A stretch of DNA of 7,006 nucleotides from Gammaproteobacteria bacterium (GTDB lineage Bacteria; Pseudomonadota; Gammaproteobacteria; Enterobacterales; Kangiellaceae). This document shows positions 1 to 5,895 of this stretch, piece after piece. A program made the translations under genes and the position numbers. The first letter of the stretch is position 1. Each line of letters opens with the position of its first letter. The notes under the pieces were generated by a model that saw only the letters and a list, made by a program, of their open reading frames with translations, was not told the origin of the DNA and searched no databases. The stretch covers positions 17,809-24,814 of the forward strand of contig NVTT01000046.1 in the NCBI GenBank assembly GCA_002401655.1, read 5' to 3'.

Positions 1-162
1 GGAAGAGATATACGTTTGGAAATAGACGGTGGCGTTAAAATTAATAATATTAAAGAAATAGCCGATGCAGGTGCCGATACATTTGTGGCAGGTTCCGCTA
101 TTTTTAACACTGACGACTACAAGGCAACAATAGATGCCATGAAAGCCGAACTTGCAATATGA
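1..162 (+). CDS. rpe: Ribulose-phosphate 3-epimerase, C-terminal part (5' end outside window)
   Basis: Frame 1 is open from the first base to a TGA at 160-162 and gives the last 53 residues of the enzyme that interconverts D-xylulose 5-phosphate and D-ribulose 5-phosphate in the pentose phosphate and Calvin cycles. The visible piece covers the end of the TIM barrel. It contains the LEIDGGV strand, whose Asp (residue 9 of the fragment) corresponds to the family's catalytic, metal-binding aspartate. It also has [12 protein letters not shown] and the phosphate-binding loop VAGSAIF (about residues 29-35). The tail ([14 protein letters not shown]) closely matches my recollection of E. coli Rpe. 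It lies 24 bases upstream of gph, the same rpe-gph order as in enterobacteria. The start codon and about three quarters of the protein are missing only because the window begins here. No damage is visible. Confidence 0.95.
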   Translation, partial: GRDIRLEIDGGVKINNIKEIADAGADTFVAGSAIFNTDDYKATIDAMKAELAI

Positions 163-186
163 ATTTAAACTAGCCTGAATATTCCA

Positions 187-885
187 ATGAGCGAAACTTC
201 AATTAAAATGTCTGAATCATCCATAAAAGTCAAATCCAAAGCTTTTCTATTTGATTTAGATGGCACCTTAGTGGATAGCGCTCCCGATCTCACTGAATCG
301 CTTGCAATTACATTCAATCAACTTGGTTTAAAGCCTCCAAGTCACGAAAAAGTAAAGTCTTGGATCGGAAATGGGGTCGACAAATTATTACACCGAGCGC
401 TAACCAACTCCGTTGATGGTATTGCCTCTGATGATCCGTTTTGGAGTGCAAGAAAGTTGTTTTTCGATGCCTATCAAAAACAGAGTGGAAAATTATCAAA
501 ACTATATACTGGCGTACGCGAAATATTGGAGTATTTGCAGAAAAAGAAAGTTCCTATCGCATGCATTACTAATAAAAATAGAGCATTTACGTTACCACTT
601 TTGCAAATGTTAGGAATTGATATTTATTTTGAAGTAGTTGTTTGCGGTGATGATTTGTCAAATAAAAAACCTCATCCCGAACCTCTTAATTATGCGGCAA
701 AAAAGCTCGGAGTAGAAAACCAATTTTGCGTAATGGTTGGAGATTCAGTCAATGATATTAAGGCAGCACAAGCTGCCAATATGGATATGATTTGCGTTGA
801 TTATGGTTACAACCAAGGTCAAGATCTTAGTCTTTACAATGTAAAAGCCATACTCTCCAATTTAAATAACGTGCAAGTTTACTAA
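187..885 (+). CDS. gph: Phosphoglycolate phosphatase, HAD superfamily
   Basis: This cytoplasmic 232-residue HAD hydrolase should dephosphorylate 2-phosphoglycolate, the product of RuBisCO oxygenation and of DNA 3'-end repair, to glycolate. All four HAD motifs are visible: motif I FDLDGTLVDS with nucleophile D23 and acid/base D25, motif II T128 in ITNK, motif III K161 in KKPHPEP, and motif IV GDSVND with D186 and D190. The helical cap after motif I carries WIGNG (59-63), typical of Gph. The length is close to the usual 220-250. The start is uncertain. ATG 187 and ATG 208 are both in frame, neither has a clear Shine-Dalgarno, and the first two heptapeptides (MSETSIK, MSESSIK) are near copies. 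ATG 208 would leave a leader closer in length to E. coli Gph. The gene sits between rpe and prk. A CbbZ-type role in photorespiratory salvage is inferred from the prk neighbour, since Gph also occurs in non-autotrophs. Confidence 0.93.
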   Translation: MSETSIKMSESSIKVKSKAFLFDLDGTLVDSAPDLTESLAITFNQLGLKPPSHEKVKSWIGNGVDKLLHRALTNSVDGIASDDPFWSARKLFFDAYQKQSGKLSKLYTGVREILEYLQKKKVPIACITNKNRAFTLPLLQMLGIDIYFEVVVCGDDLSNKKPHPEPLNYAAKKLGVENQFCVMVGDSVNDIKAAQAANMDMICVDYGYNQGQDLSLYNVKAILSNLNNVQVY

Positions 886-887
886 AT

Positions 888-892
888 GAGGT
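888..892 (+). promoter_or_regulatory. Shine-Dalgarno for prk
   Basis: GAGGT lies three bases after the gph stop codon and seven bases before the prk ATG at 900. This is good complementarity and spacing, and it is the clearest ribosome binding site in the plus-strand unit. It fixes the prk start. Its position directly behind the gph stop suggests that ribosomes finishing gph can feed prk translation. Confidence 0.75.
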
Positions 893-899
893 AACAACC

Positions 900-1793
900 A
901 TGTCAAAAAAACATCCCATAGTCGCTGTGACCGGTTCTTCGGGAGCAGGTACCTCTACGGTAAAAACAGCCATGCAACATATATATCGCCGAAATGGTTA
1001 TAAACCGGTGGTAGTGGAAGGCGACAGTTTTCATAAATACGAACGAAAGCAAATGGGTCAAGCGCTAATTCAAGCCGAAAGATTAGGGCAAGTTCTAAGT
1101 CATTTTGGCGCATCTGGTAACGAATTTGGAAAACTTGAAGAATTGTTTAAACAGTACGGAGAGTCAGGAAGCGGAAAAAATAGAAAATATTTACATAACG
1201 ATTTAGAAGCGGCTCCATACAAACAAGATCCTGGTACGTTTAGTCCGTGGGAAAATATAGAAGATGGAACCGATTTTCTATTTTACGAAGGCTTACATGG
1301 TGCCGCGAAAGACGGCGAGATAGATGTTGGTAAACATGTTGATCTATTAATTGGTGTTACCCCTATTGTTAACTTAGAGTGGATCCAAAAGATTCATAGA
1401 GATACTCAAGAGCGCGGTTATGCCGCTGACAAAGTAACAGATACTATCCTTAGGCGAATGCATGATTACGTGCATTACATGACACCACAATATACGCACA
1501 CACATATTAATTTTCAAAGAGTTCCTCTAGTTGATACATCTAATCCATTTATCGCTAGAGATATACCAACGATGGATGAAAGTTTAGTAGTGATAAGGTT
1601 TGGCACAAAAATATATCGTCAAATAGATTATAGTTATTTGCTTGATATGTTGAATGGATCGTTTATGTCTCGTAAAAATACTATTGTTATTCCAGGTGGG
1701 AAGATGGGCTTTGCATTAGAAACAATTATTGAACCGTTAATCAAAAATTTAGTTGAAACAGGTGAGCTAGAATGGCGTAAGGAATACGTTTAA
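900..1793 (+). CDS. prk: Phosphoribulokinase, class I (bacterial type)
   Basis: This 297-residue cytoplasmic kinase transfers phosphate from ATP to ribulose 5-phosphate to make ribulose 1,5-bisphosphate, the RuBisCO substrate. The P-loop is GSSGAGTST (12-20). VEGDSFHKYER (39-49) supplies D42, H45 and R49, which fall at the same positions as the catalytic and substrate-binding residues I recall from the Rhodobacter sphaeroides enzyme. Walker B is FYEGLHG with E130. NLEWIQKIHRDTQERG (158-173) gives K164, R167 and R172, and VDTSNPFIARDIPT follows. The length is that of full class I enzymes (about 290). E. coli-type PrkB proteins of heterotrophs share much of this sequence, including PGTFSPW and PGGKMG. 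From memory, the 'KIHRD' and 'RRMHDYVHYMTPQ' stretches look more like autotroph CbbP. The placement after rpe and gph, rather than beside crp as in E. coli, also favours a Calvin-cycle role. The start is supported by a good ribosome binding site. Confidence 0.95.
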   Translation: MSKKHPIVAVTGSSGAGTSTVKTAMQHIYRRNGYKPVVVEGDSFHKYERKQMGQALIQAERLGQVLSHFGASGNEFGKLEELFKQYGESGSGKNRKYLHNDLEAAPYKQDPGTFSPWENIEDGTDFLFYEGLHGAAKDGEIDVGKHVDLLIGVTPIVNLEWIQKIHRDTQERGYAADKVTDTILRRMHDYVHYMTPQYTHTHINFQRVPLVDTSNPFIARDIPTMDESLVVIRFGTKIYRQIDYSYLLDMLNGSFMSRKNTIVIPGGKMGFALETIIEPLIKNLVETGELEWRKEYV

Positions 1794-1813
1794 ATCCAGT
1801 AAGTATTTTATGA

Positions 1814-1845
1814 TTAATGCAAGAATTCTACTTTTCAAGCATTAA
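1814..1845. terminator. Possible bidirectional terminator hairpin between convergent genes
   Basis: In the 69-base gap between the convergent prk and DUF4399 stop codons, TTAATGC (1814-1820) is perfectly complementary to GCATTAA (1839-1845). Inside this arm, after an AA/AA mismatch, GAA (1823-1825) pairs with TTC (1834-1836). The position is right for a shared terminator. However, the stem is AT-rich and short, and only a four-base T run (1849-1852) follows on the plus strand, so strength is doubtful. Confidence 0.4.
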
Positions 1846-1862
1846 CCATTTTCCAGAATCAA

Positions 1863-2288
1863 TCATTTAACATGAACAACTATTTCTTCAGATACGACCG
1901 CAGGGTTATGAGGACGGTGCATATAGTCACCGAGTATCAAAGAAAGTGTGTGCTTACCTTTAGGTAATGTTACAAAGGCTTCCGTTTGACCGCCACCAAA
2001 ATGCTTAACATCTCCACCTAAAGGTTTTAATAGATCAGGTGTCTTACCATCAATTAACAAGTGATGATGTCCAGTAAATTTTTTGTTATATCCAGCAGGC
2101 GATACTCCCATTCCGGACAGTCCAAAAACAACCTTAAATGTTGTTGGTACGGTAGCACCATTTTTTGGGGAAATAATATAAACTTGTGCGTTTTCAATGG
2201 ACAATGAACGCTTTGCTTCTTCGGCAATGACTGCTTGCATAACAAACGACAGAGCCACAAACATACCTAATTTAATAATGTTCTTCAT
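1863..2288 (-). CDS. Exported DUF4399 family protein, function unknown
   Basis: This small 141-residue protein has a signal peptide: a basic start (MKNIIK), a hydrophobic core through about residue 20, and a likely cleavage after AVIA near residue 22. The mature part is therefore probably periplasmic. It matches the DUF4399 pattern as I remember it: 'ISPKNGATVPTTFKVVFGL', a GHHH turn (His 74-76), 'HFGGGQTEA', and 'LPKGKHTLSLILGDYMHRPH' near the C-terminus with a conserved-looking GD and several His. Such a beta-rich His-containing fold could bind a metal, but that is inference and no function is established to my knowledge. Some databases have carried misleading names for this family. The reading frame extends upstream to a TTG at 2303, but that TTG overlaps the GGAG ribosome binding site, so ATG 2288 is the better start. 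It follows cysQ by 43 bases, is the last gene of the minus-strand run, and is probably co-transcribed. Confidence 0.85.
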   Translation of the reverse strand: MKNIIKLGMFVALSFVMQAVIAEEAKRSLSIENAQVYIISPKNGATVPTTFKVVFGLSGMGVSPAGYNKKFTGHHHLLIDGKTPDLLKPLGGDVKHFGGGQTEAFVTLPKGKHTLSLILGDYMHRPHNPAVVSEEIVVHVK

Positions 2289-2297
2289 CTTTATTTT

Positions 2298-2301
2298 CTC
2301 C
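2298..2301 (-). promoter_or_regulatory. Shine-Dalgarno deciding the DUF4399 start
   Basis: On the minus strand, TTGGAG precedes ATG 2288 with nine bases between GGAG and the start codon. The upstream in-frame TTG (2301-2303) is part of this ribosome binding site, so it is unlikely to be the true start. The ATG also begins a well-formed signal peptide. Confidence 0.65.
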
Positions 2302-2331
2302 AATATTTAGTGACAAAAAATCCAATTCAAC

Positions 2332-3165
2332 CTAATCTAATTCTGGTATTACTAACTCTTTTTCCCAATCAAATTTAGGATCACCTAAAACCAAAAAGAA
2401 AGGGTTAAGTAAACATTTTTTTTGGTTATAAGTCATCTCACTATAATCTAACTGAACAATCTTACCACCGGCTTCTTCAACAATTGCCTGAGCGGCGGCG
2501 GTATCCCATTCAGACGTTAGAGCTAAACGAGGATATAAATCTGCAGAGCCTTCTGCAACCATACACATTTTCAAAGAACTACCTCGGCTAGTTAAATCAT
2601 AGCTCGCGAAATTTTGGCAAAGCGTTTCAACTTTATCTAATCCATGTCTTCTGCTTGCAACGATAGTAAAATGATTTTTACCAGCTTTTTGCTGTAAAGA
2701 TCGGACGCTAATACTTTGAGGTGATTCTTCTTTAGACTGTTTAAATGATCCTAAATCTCTAGCCGCCGAGTAGGTAATATCTGCAACAGGTACATGAATA
2801 ACCCCTAATATCGACTTTCCATTTTCTTGTAACGCGATATTAACTGTAAATTCACCATTTCTGGCAATAAACTCTTTTGTACCATCTAACGGATCAATAA
2901 TAAAACATCGATTCCAGTGTTTTCTATCTTCAAACTTAATACCGATACTTTCTTCAGACAAGCAAGGTAAGTTTGGATATTTTTCTTCTAAAAAATCAAC
3001 GATTATATTATGTGCAGCTAGATCAGCTTTTGTAAGAGGTGAATCATCGCCTTTGATTTGTACGTCAAAATCATCACTGTTATAAATCTCTAGTATTTCC
3101 TTACCTGCTTTTTTAGAAATCAGAATAACATCTTCTAAAATTGCTTTTAAATCTAACGCTTCCAT
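2332..3165 (-). CDS. cysQ: 3'(2'),5'-bisphosphate nucleotidase CysQ
   Basis: This 277-residue member of the inositol monophosphatase/FIG superfamily is predicted to hydrolyse 3'-phosphoadenosine 5'-phosphate (PAP), a by-product of sulfate assimilation and acyl-carrier-protein loading, to AMP. The Mg-binding, Li-sensitive phosphatase signatures are all present in order: DSPLTKAD (41-48), LSEES with E71 and E72 (69-73), DPLDGTKEF with D91 and D94 (91-99), and EWDTAAAQAIVEEAGG with D221 (219-234). The length is slightly above the usual 245-270. The difference lies mostly in a middle segment (about 142-165) and a longer C-terminal tail ending in IPELD. The ATG start is ten bases behind nudE with a ribosome binding site overlapping the nudE stop, so coupled expression with nudE is likely. 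A general inositol monophosphatase activity is the main alternative, but the motif details and neighbours favour CysQ. Confidence 0.93.
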   Translation of the reverse strand: MEALDLKAILEDVILISKKAGKEILEIYNSDDFDVQIKGDDSPLTKADLAAHNIIVDFLEEKYPNLPCLSEESIGIKFEDRKHWNRCFIIDPLDGTKEFIARNGEFTVNIALQENGKSILGVIHVPVADITYSAARDLGSFKQSKEESPQSISVRSLQQKAGKNHFTIVASRRHGLDKVETLCQNFASYDLTSRGSSLKMCMVAEGSADLYPRLALTSEWDTAAAQAIVEEAGGKIVQLDYSEMTYNQKKCLLNPFFLVLGDPKFDWEKELVIPELD

Positions 3166-3171
3166 TTTACT

Positions 3172-3178
3172 TCCCTTA
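3172..3178 (-). promoter_or_regulatory. cysQ Shine-Dalgarno overlapping the nudE stop codon
   Basis: The minus strand reads TAAGGGAAGTAAAATG. The TAA (3176-3178) ends nudE, and the following GGGA serves as the ribosome binding site for cysQ at 3165. The shared bases suggest translational coupling of the two genes. Confidence 0.6.
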
Positions 3179-3733
3179 CAATTTTATTTTTCGATCACTT
3201 AATATTTTATTGGCTAAAAATAGTGCTGCCACTGAACGTGCTTCGGTAAAGTTTTCATCTTCTAATATTTTATTTATATCATTTAAAGGAAAGAGAATGA
3301 CTTCTAGTGGTTCTGGTTCATCACCTTCCAGCGTTTCTTTGTAAAGCGATTCAGCTAGCACTAAGTTCATTTTATGAGTTAAATAGCCAGGCGCTAAACT
3401 CATTTCTTTCATAGATATCATTTTAGTAGCACCGTAACCAACTTCTTCTTTTAGTTCACGGTTAGCCGACTCAAATACAGACTCACCTTCTTCCATCAAA
3501 CCTTTAGGAAACGCGAGTTGATAATCCTCTGTACCCGCAGAATACTCTTTGATCATTACAAAGTATTTATCATCCAATATTGGAACAATCATTACTGCAC
3601 CACGCGGCCCCGCGACCAATCTTTCATAAGTTCTTTTTTCACCATTTGAAAAAATTAAATCTAACTCTTCAACTTTAAACAGCCTAGTTCTAGCAATCTC
3701 TTTTATTCGTGTTATTTTAGGTTTATTGGCCAT
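3176..3733 (-). CDS. nudE: NudE, Nudix ADP-compound hydrolase
   Basis: This soluble 185-residue pyrophosphatase is of the type that cleaves ADP-ribose, Ap3A and NADH, releasing AMP. The complete Nudix box GX5EX7REUXEEXGU is visible as GLMEEGESVFESANRELKEE followed by VGY, starting at G78 with E84, R92, E93, E96, E97 and G99. Flanking family features match E. coli NudE closely: an N-terminal 'ARTRLFKVEELDLIFSNG', 'GAVMIVPI', 'KEYSAGTEDYQLAFPKG', 'LAPGYLTHKMN' and 'LEGDEPEPLEV'. I chose ATG 3733 because MANKPKI aligns with the family's usual start and length (about 186). The frame also continues seven codons upstream to a GTG at 3754, only nine bases after the yrfG stop. That site has an AAAGTGGAT context but no well-spaced ribosome binding site, so it cannot be excluded. 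The gene lies between yrfG and cysQ on the same strand, which suggests one operon for nucleotide clean-up. Confidence 0.94.
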   Translation of the reverse strand: MANKPKITRIKEIARTRLFKVEELDLIFSNGEKRTYERLVAGPRGAVMIVPILDDKYFVMIKEYSAGTEDYQLAFPKGLMEEGESVFESANRELKEEVGYGATKMISMKEMSLAPGYLTHKMNLVLAESLYKETLEGDEPEPLEVILFPLNDINKILEDENFTEARSVAALFLANKILSDRKIKL

Positions 3734-3763
3734 AGTTAAACAGATTTCATCCACTTTCTAAAC

Positions 3764-4477
3764 TTAGTTTATAGGAGCCATCAATTGCGAAAAATCGCTG
3801 ATTGCTGTGAATGGTGATGTATCATTTTTTTCTTTTTGAGAGTCTGGTTTATCAATTGCCAATAAATAACCTATACCGAACTTCTTAGCTGAATGAAGTA
3901 CCGATAAACTATCGTCAATAAACAAACAACTTTGTGATGATAGTTTATATTTATCCATTAACAATATCCAAAAACTCTGCTCTTCCTTTGCATAACCTAA
4001 ATCATGTGAACTGCATATATCATCAAAATACTGACTCATCTCTGCTTTCATCATTTTAATTTCAATTGCATCTGGATGAGCATTAGTCGCCATGATTATT
4101 TTGAGATTTGACTCGGATCTTAAACGCCGTTGTTTCTGTCTATCTTTTAGGTCGTTTAAAAAATTCTCTGCATTGGGTCTAAAATTTATCTTATGTATAA
4201 TTTCTTGTTTTAGCGCTTTAATATCTATTTTTAACGTATCTGTCCAGTAGTCCAAACAATACCAATCCAGTGTTCCCTTAACTTTATTTTGTAATGCTAG
4301 TAGGCTTGATTTTCCCTCAGATAAGCTTAAAGCATTATTTTTAGCATATAATTCAGGTAATAAATCATGCCAATAATAATTGTCAAAATGTAGATCAAGC
4401 AACGTACCATCCATATCAAGTAGAACAGTATCAATGTTATTCCAATCCAAACTGATTTTTTTCAATGCTTGTTCCAA
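3764..4477 (-). CDS. yrfG: GMP/IMP nucleotidase YrfG, HAD superfamily
   Basis: This 237-residue cytoplasmic HAD phosphatase belongs to the family whose E. coli member dephosphorylates purine mononucleotides such as GMP and IMP. Motif I is VLLDMDGTLLDL with D21 and D23, motif II is ATNAHP with T131, motif III is GYAKEEQ with K164, and motif IV is FIDDS with D188 and D189. The segment 'LDWYCLDYW' (70-78) is a strong signature shared with E. coli YrfG. The start is unusual. No ATG precedes motif I, an in-frame TAA lies directly before codon 1, and the first codon is TTG (4475-4477), so translation must begin at this TTG or at a later non-ATG codon such as TTG at residue 10. Relative to E. coli YrfG there is a basic insertion, RQKQRRLRSES (about 113-123), just before motif II. 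The gap to nudE is 9-30 bases. The substrate is inferred from family membership. Confidence 0.9.
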   Translation of the reverse strand: MEQALKKISLDWNNIDTVLLDMDGTLLDLHFDNYYWHDLLPELYAKNNALSLSEGKSSLLALQNKVKGTLDWYCLDYWTDTLKIDIKALKQEIIHKINFRPNAENFLNDLKDRQKQRRLRSESNLKIIMATNAHPDAIEIKMMKAEMSQYFDDICSSHDLGYAKEEQSFWILLMDKYKLSSQSCLFIDDSLSVLHSAKKFGIGYLLAIDKPDSQKEKNDTSPFTAISDFSQLMAPIN

Positions 4478-4533
4478 TTAACTATTTTCTTTTAATATGT
4501 GGTTTCTAATGACTAAGAGCAACTATTAATAAA

Positions 4534-5277
4534 TTACCAAATTTTCTTTTTAAACTTTAACTCTTGACGTCCGTCCGAAGGCTTTCCATCTGCAAAGAAG
4601 AGAAAAGCATTAAACATTGATTTATCAACTCCGGTTGAAATACTACCACTGAAGTCCAAAAGCCCCTGGTTTGATATATTTATATTACCCTGGATATCTA
4701 ATACATTCTTTTCTTTCATTATTGTGCCATTGATCGAACCATCTTCATTCGTTTGCCAATTTATTGCAAAATTTCCAAGTTGCCAAGACTTCCCGTTAAA
4801 AACCACTGCGCCATCATTCCACTGTGTAATTCCTGCGAGGTAGTTCGGCTTTGAATCAACTAATTTAAGATCTAAATTTTGGGTTTCAATACTTCCATTT
4901 AATTCAATGCCTTTAAAAGGAATGTATTTTTCAAAATGGGAAAACTGTGTTTTTATGCTTACATCTTCTAATTCAACATTTTTATCATCTTTTAAGCTAA
5001 ATGATAAATCACCTTTTAAATCACCTTCTAGAATACTAATATCTGCACCCAACTGACCCGTAACAAGTGCTAGTATTTTTGTATTAAACTTAACTTCACT
5101 TAATGTCCAGCCTTTGCCTTGCAGATGATCGATGCTACCTGACCAAACAGTTCCATCTAAGCCAACAAGCCTAAAACCACTTTTCTCAGGAATAAATTTT
5201 TTAATTAGTTTTGCGGGCATTAAAATAATAATTAAAATGAGCAGAAATGATGTAAAAAGAATGATTTTATTTTTCAT
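4534..5277 (-). CDS. gspN: Type II secretion system protein N
   Basis: The 247-residue protein has an N-terminal membrane anchor (about residues 4-22, rich in Ile and Leu) followed by a periplasmic beta-rich domain. It carries the family signature LVGLDGTVWSG (37-47), and the C-terminus has FADGKPSDGRQELKF, as in other GspN proteins. GspN is an accessory inner-membrane component present in only some T2SS operons, where it follows gspM as it does here, and its mechanistic role is poorly defined. The length is normal for the family (about 245-255). The ATG start at 5277 has only a weak AAGAC-like ribosome binding site. It lies 81 bases after gspM and 56 bases before yrfG. Both gaps are AT-rich and carry no hairpin I could find, so readthrough into the nucleotide-hydrolase genes is plausible. 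Confidence 0.88.
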   Translation of the reverse strand: MKNKIILFTSFLLILIIILMPAKLIKKFIPEKSGFRLVGLDGTVWSGSIDHLQGKGWTLSEVKFNTKILALVTGQLGADISILEGDLKGDLSFSLKDDKNVELEDVSIKTQFSHFEKYIPFKGIELNGSIETQNLDLKLVDSKPNYLAGITQWNDGAVVFNGKSWQLGNFAINWQTNEDGSINGTIMKEKNVLDIQGNINISNQGLLDFSGSISTGVDKSMFNAFLFFADGKPSDGRQELKFKKKIW

Positions 5278-5358
5278 TATATTTGTCTTATTTTGGGCGT
5301 CTTAGTAAAAAGAGTTAAAGCCTGATAACGAATACTATTATGAATTACAGTAACAAGG

Positions 5359-5835
5359 CTATTTGAGTAATTTCACGTTAATACTTGTAATGCCATTATT
5401 TTCTCGACTACGAACATTTACCGTAGCAACTGATACACCATGTTTTGATTCAACTTCGGCTACCCATCTGAGAAAATCATCAAAACTAACATTATCAAAC
5501 CAAACTTGCATTTCATTCGGACTCTTACTATCTCTTCGGGAAACGGCTAAATTAAATTTTCTAGTGGTATTGTTAATAATCGACGTCAACGGCAAAGTTC
5601 CTACAACAAGTTGACCAGAAACTCCTGCAGACTTTATTATCGATACTTGTTGAGCCATCCATTGGTCTGACTTTATTTTGGAAGAAACTTCAATTTCCAA
5701 TTTATTAACACTTTCATTTAGAGGGCTGACAACCAGCAAATAAATTAGAGCGATAGAAACCAAAGCGCCTGCAAATAGCGTGATTTTTTGGTCTTGCTCT
5801 GAAAGCTCATTAAACCAATTTTTTATTGGATCCAT
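5359..5835 (-). CDS. gspM: Type II secretion system protein M
   Basis: The 158-residue bitopic inner-membrane protein has a short cytoplasmic head (MDPIKNWFNELSEQDQK), which carries the WF..LS.Q/R pattern usual for GspM. One transmembrane helix follows at about residues 18-37, then a short coiled-coil-prone stretch (about 38-70), and a periplasmic ferredoxin-like domain (about 78-158, with 'NEMQVWFDNVSFDDFLRWVAEVE'). GspM partners GspL in the assembly platform that connects the cytoplasmic ATPase GspE to the pseudopilus. The length is that of the family (about 155-170). The start at 5835 is well supported by an AGAGGA ribosome binding site. It sits between gspL (60 bases upstream) and gspN (81 bases downstream), the standard T2SS gene order. 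Confidence 0.92.
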   Translation of the reverse strand: MDPIKNWFNELSEQDQKITLFAGALVSIALIYLLVVSPLNESVNKLEIEVSSKIKSDQWMAQQVSIIKSAGVSGQLVVGTLPLTSIINNTTRKFNLAVSRRDSKSPNEMQVWFDNVSFDDFLRWVAEVESKHGVSVATVNVRSRENNGITSINVKLLK

Positions 5836-5842
5836 CTTAAAT

Positions 5843-5848
5843 TCCTCT
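5843..5848 (-). promoter_or_regulatory. Shine-Dalgarno for gspM
   Basis: AGAGGA on the minus strand lies seven bases upstream of the gspM ATG at 5835. It is the strongest ribosome binding site in the minus-strand run and confirms the gspM start. Confidence 0.65.
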
Positions 5849-5895
5849 TTAAAATTTTGTTGCTTTTTCTAATTATTAACGTTTGACACTAGTTT

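Noticed and set aside
314..613. Short open frames on both strands inside gph (314-499 minus, 413-613 plus)
   Set aside because: They overlap a clear HAD phosphatase frame and carry no motifs of their own.
900..1793. Uridine kinase as an alternative for the P-loop kinase
   Set aside because: The 297-residue length and the EGDSFH, FYEGLHG and VDTSNPFIARDIPT motifs are those of class I phosphoribulokinase; uridine kinases are shorter and lack them.
2301..2303. TTG as the start of the DUF4399 gene (146 residues)
   Set aside because: This TTG overlaps the GGAG ribosome binding site for ATG 2288, and the signal peptide is better formed from the ATG.
4478..4533. Possible promoter for yrfG (TTGCTC with TATTAA on the minus strand)
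   Set aside because: The spacing is about 19 bases and both boxes match consensus poorly. In such AT-rich sequence this level of match is expected by chance.
5278..5358. Possible terminator or promoter between gspM and gspN
   Set aside because: Only a four-base GCCT/AGGC pairing with a loop of over 30 bases and a TTACTGTAA mini-palindrome were found. Neither is convincing, and the gap is ordinary for a T2SS operon.
5363..5614. 83-codon plus-strand open frame inside gspM
   Set aside because: It is antisense to gspM, with no ribosome binding site or family resemblance.
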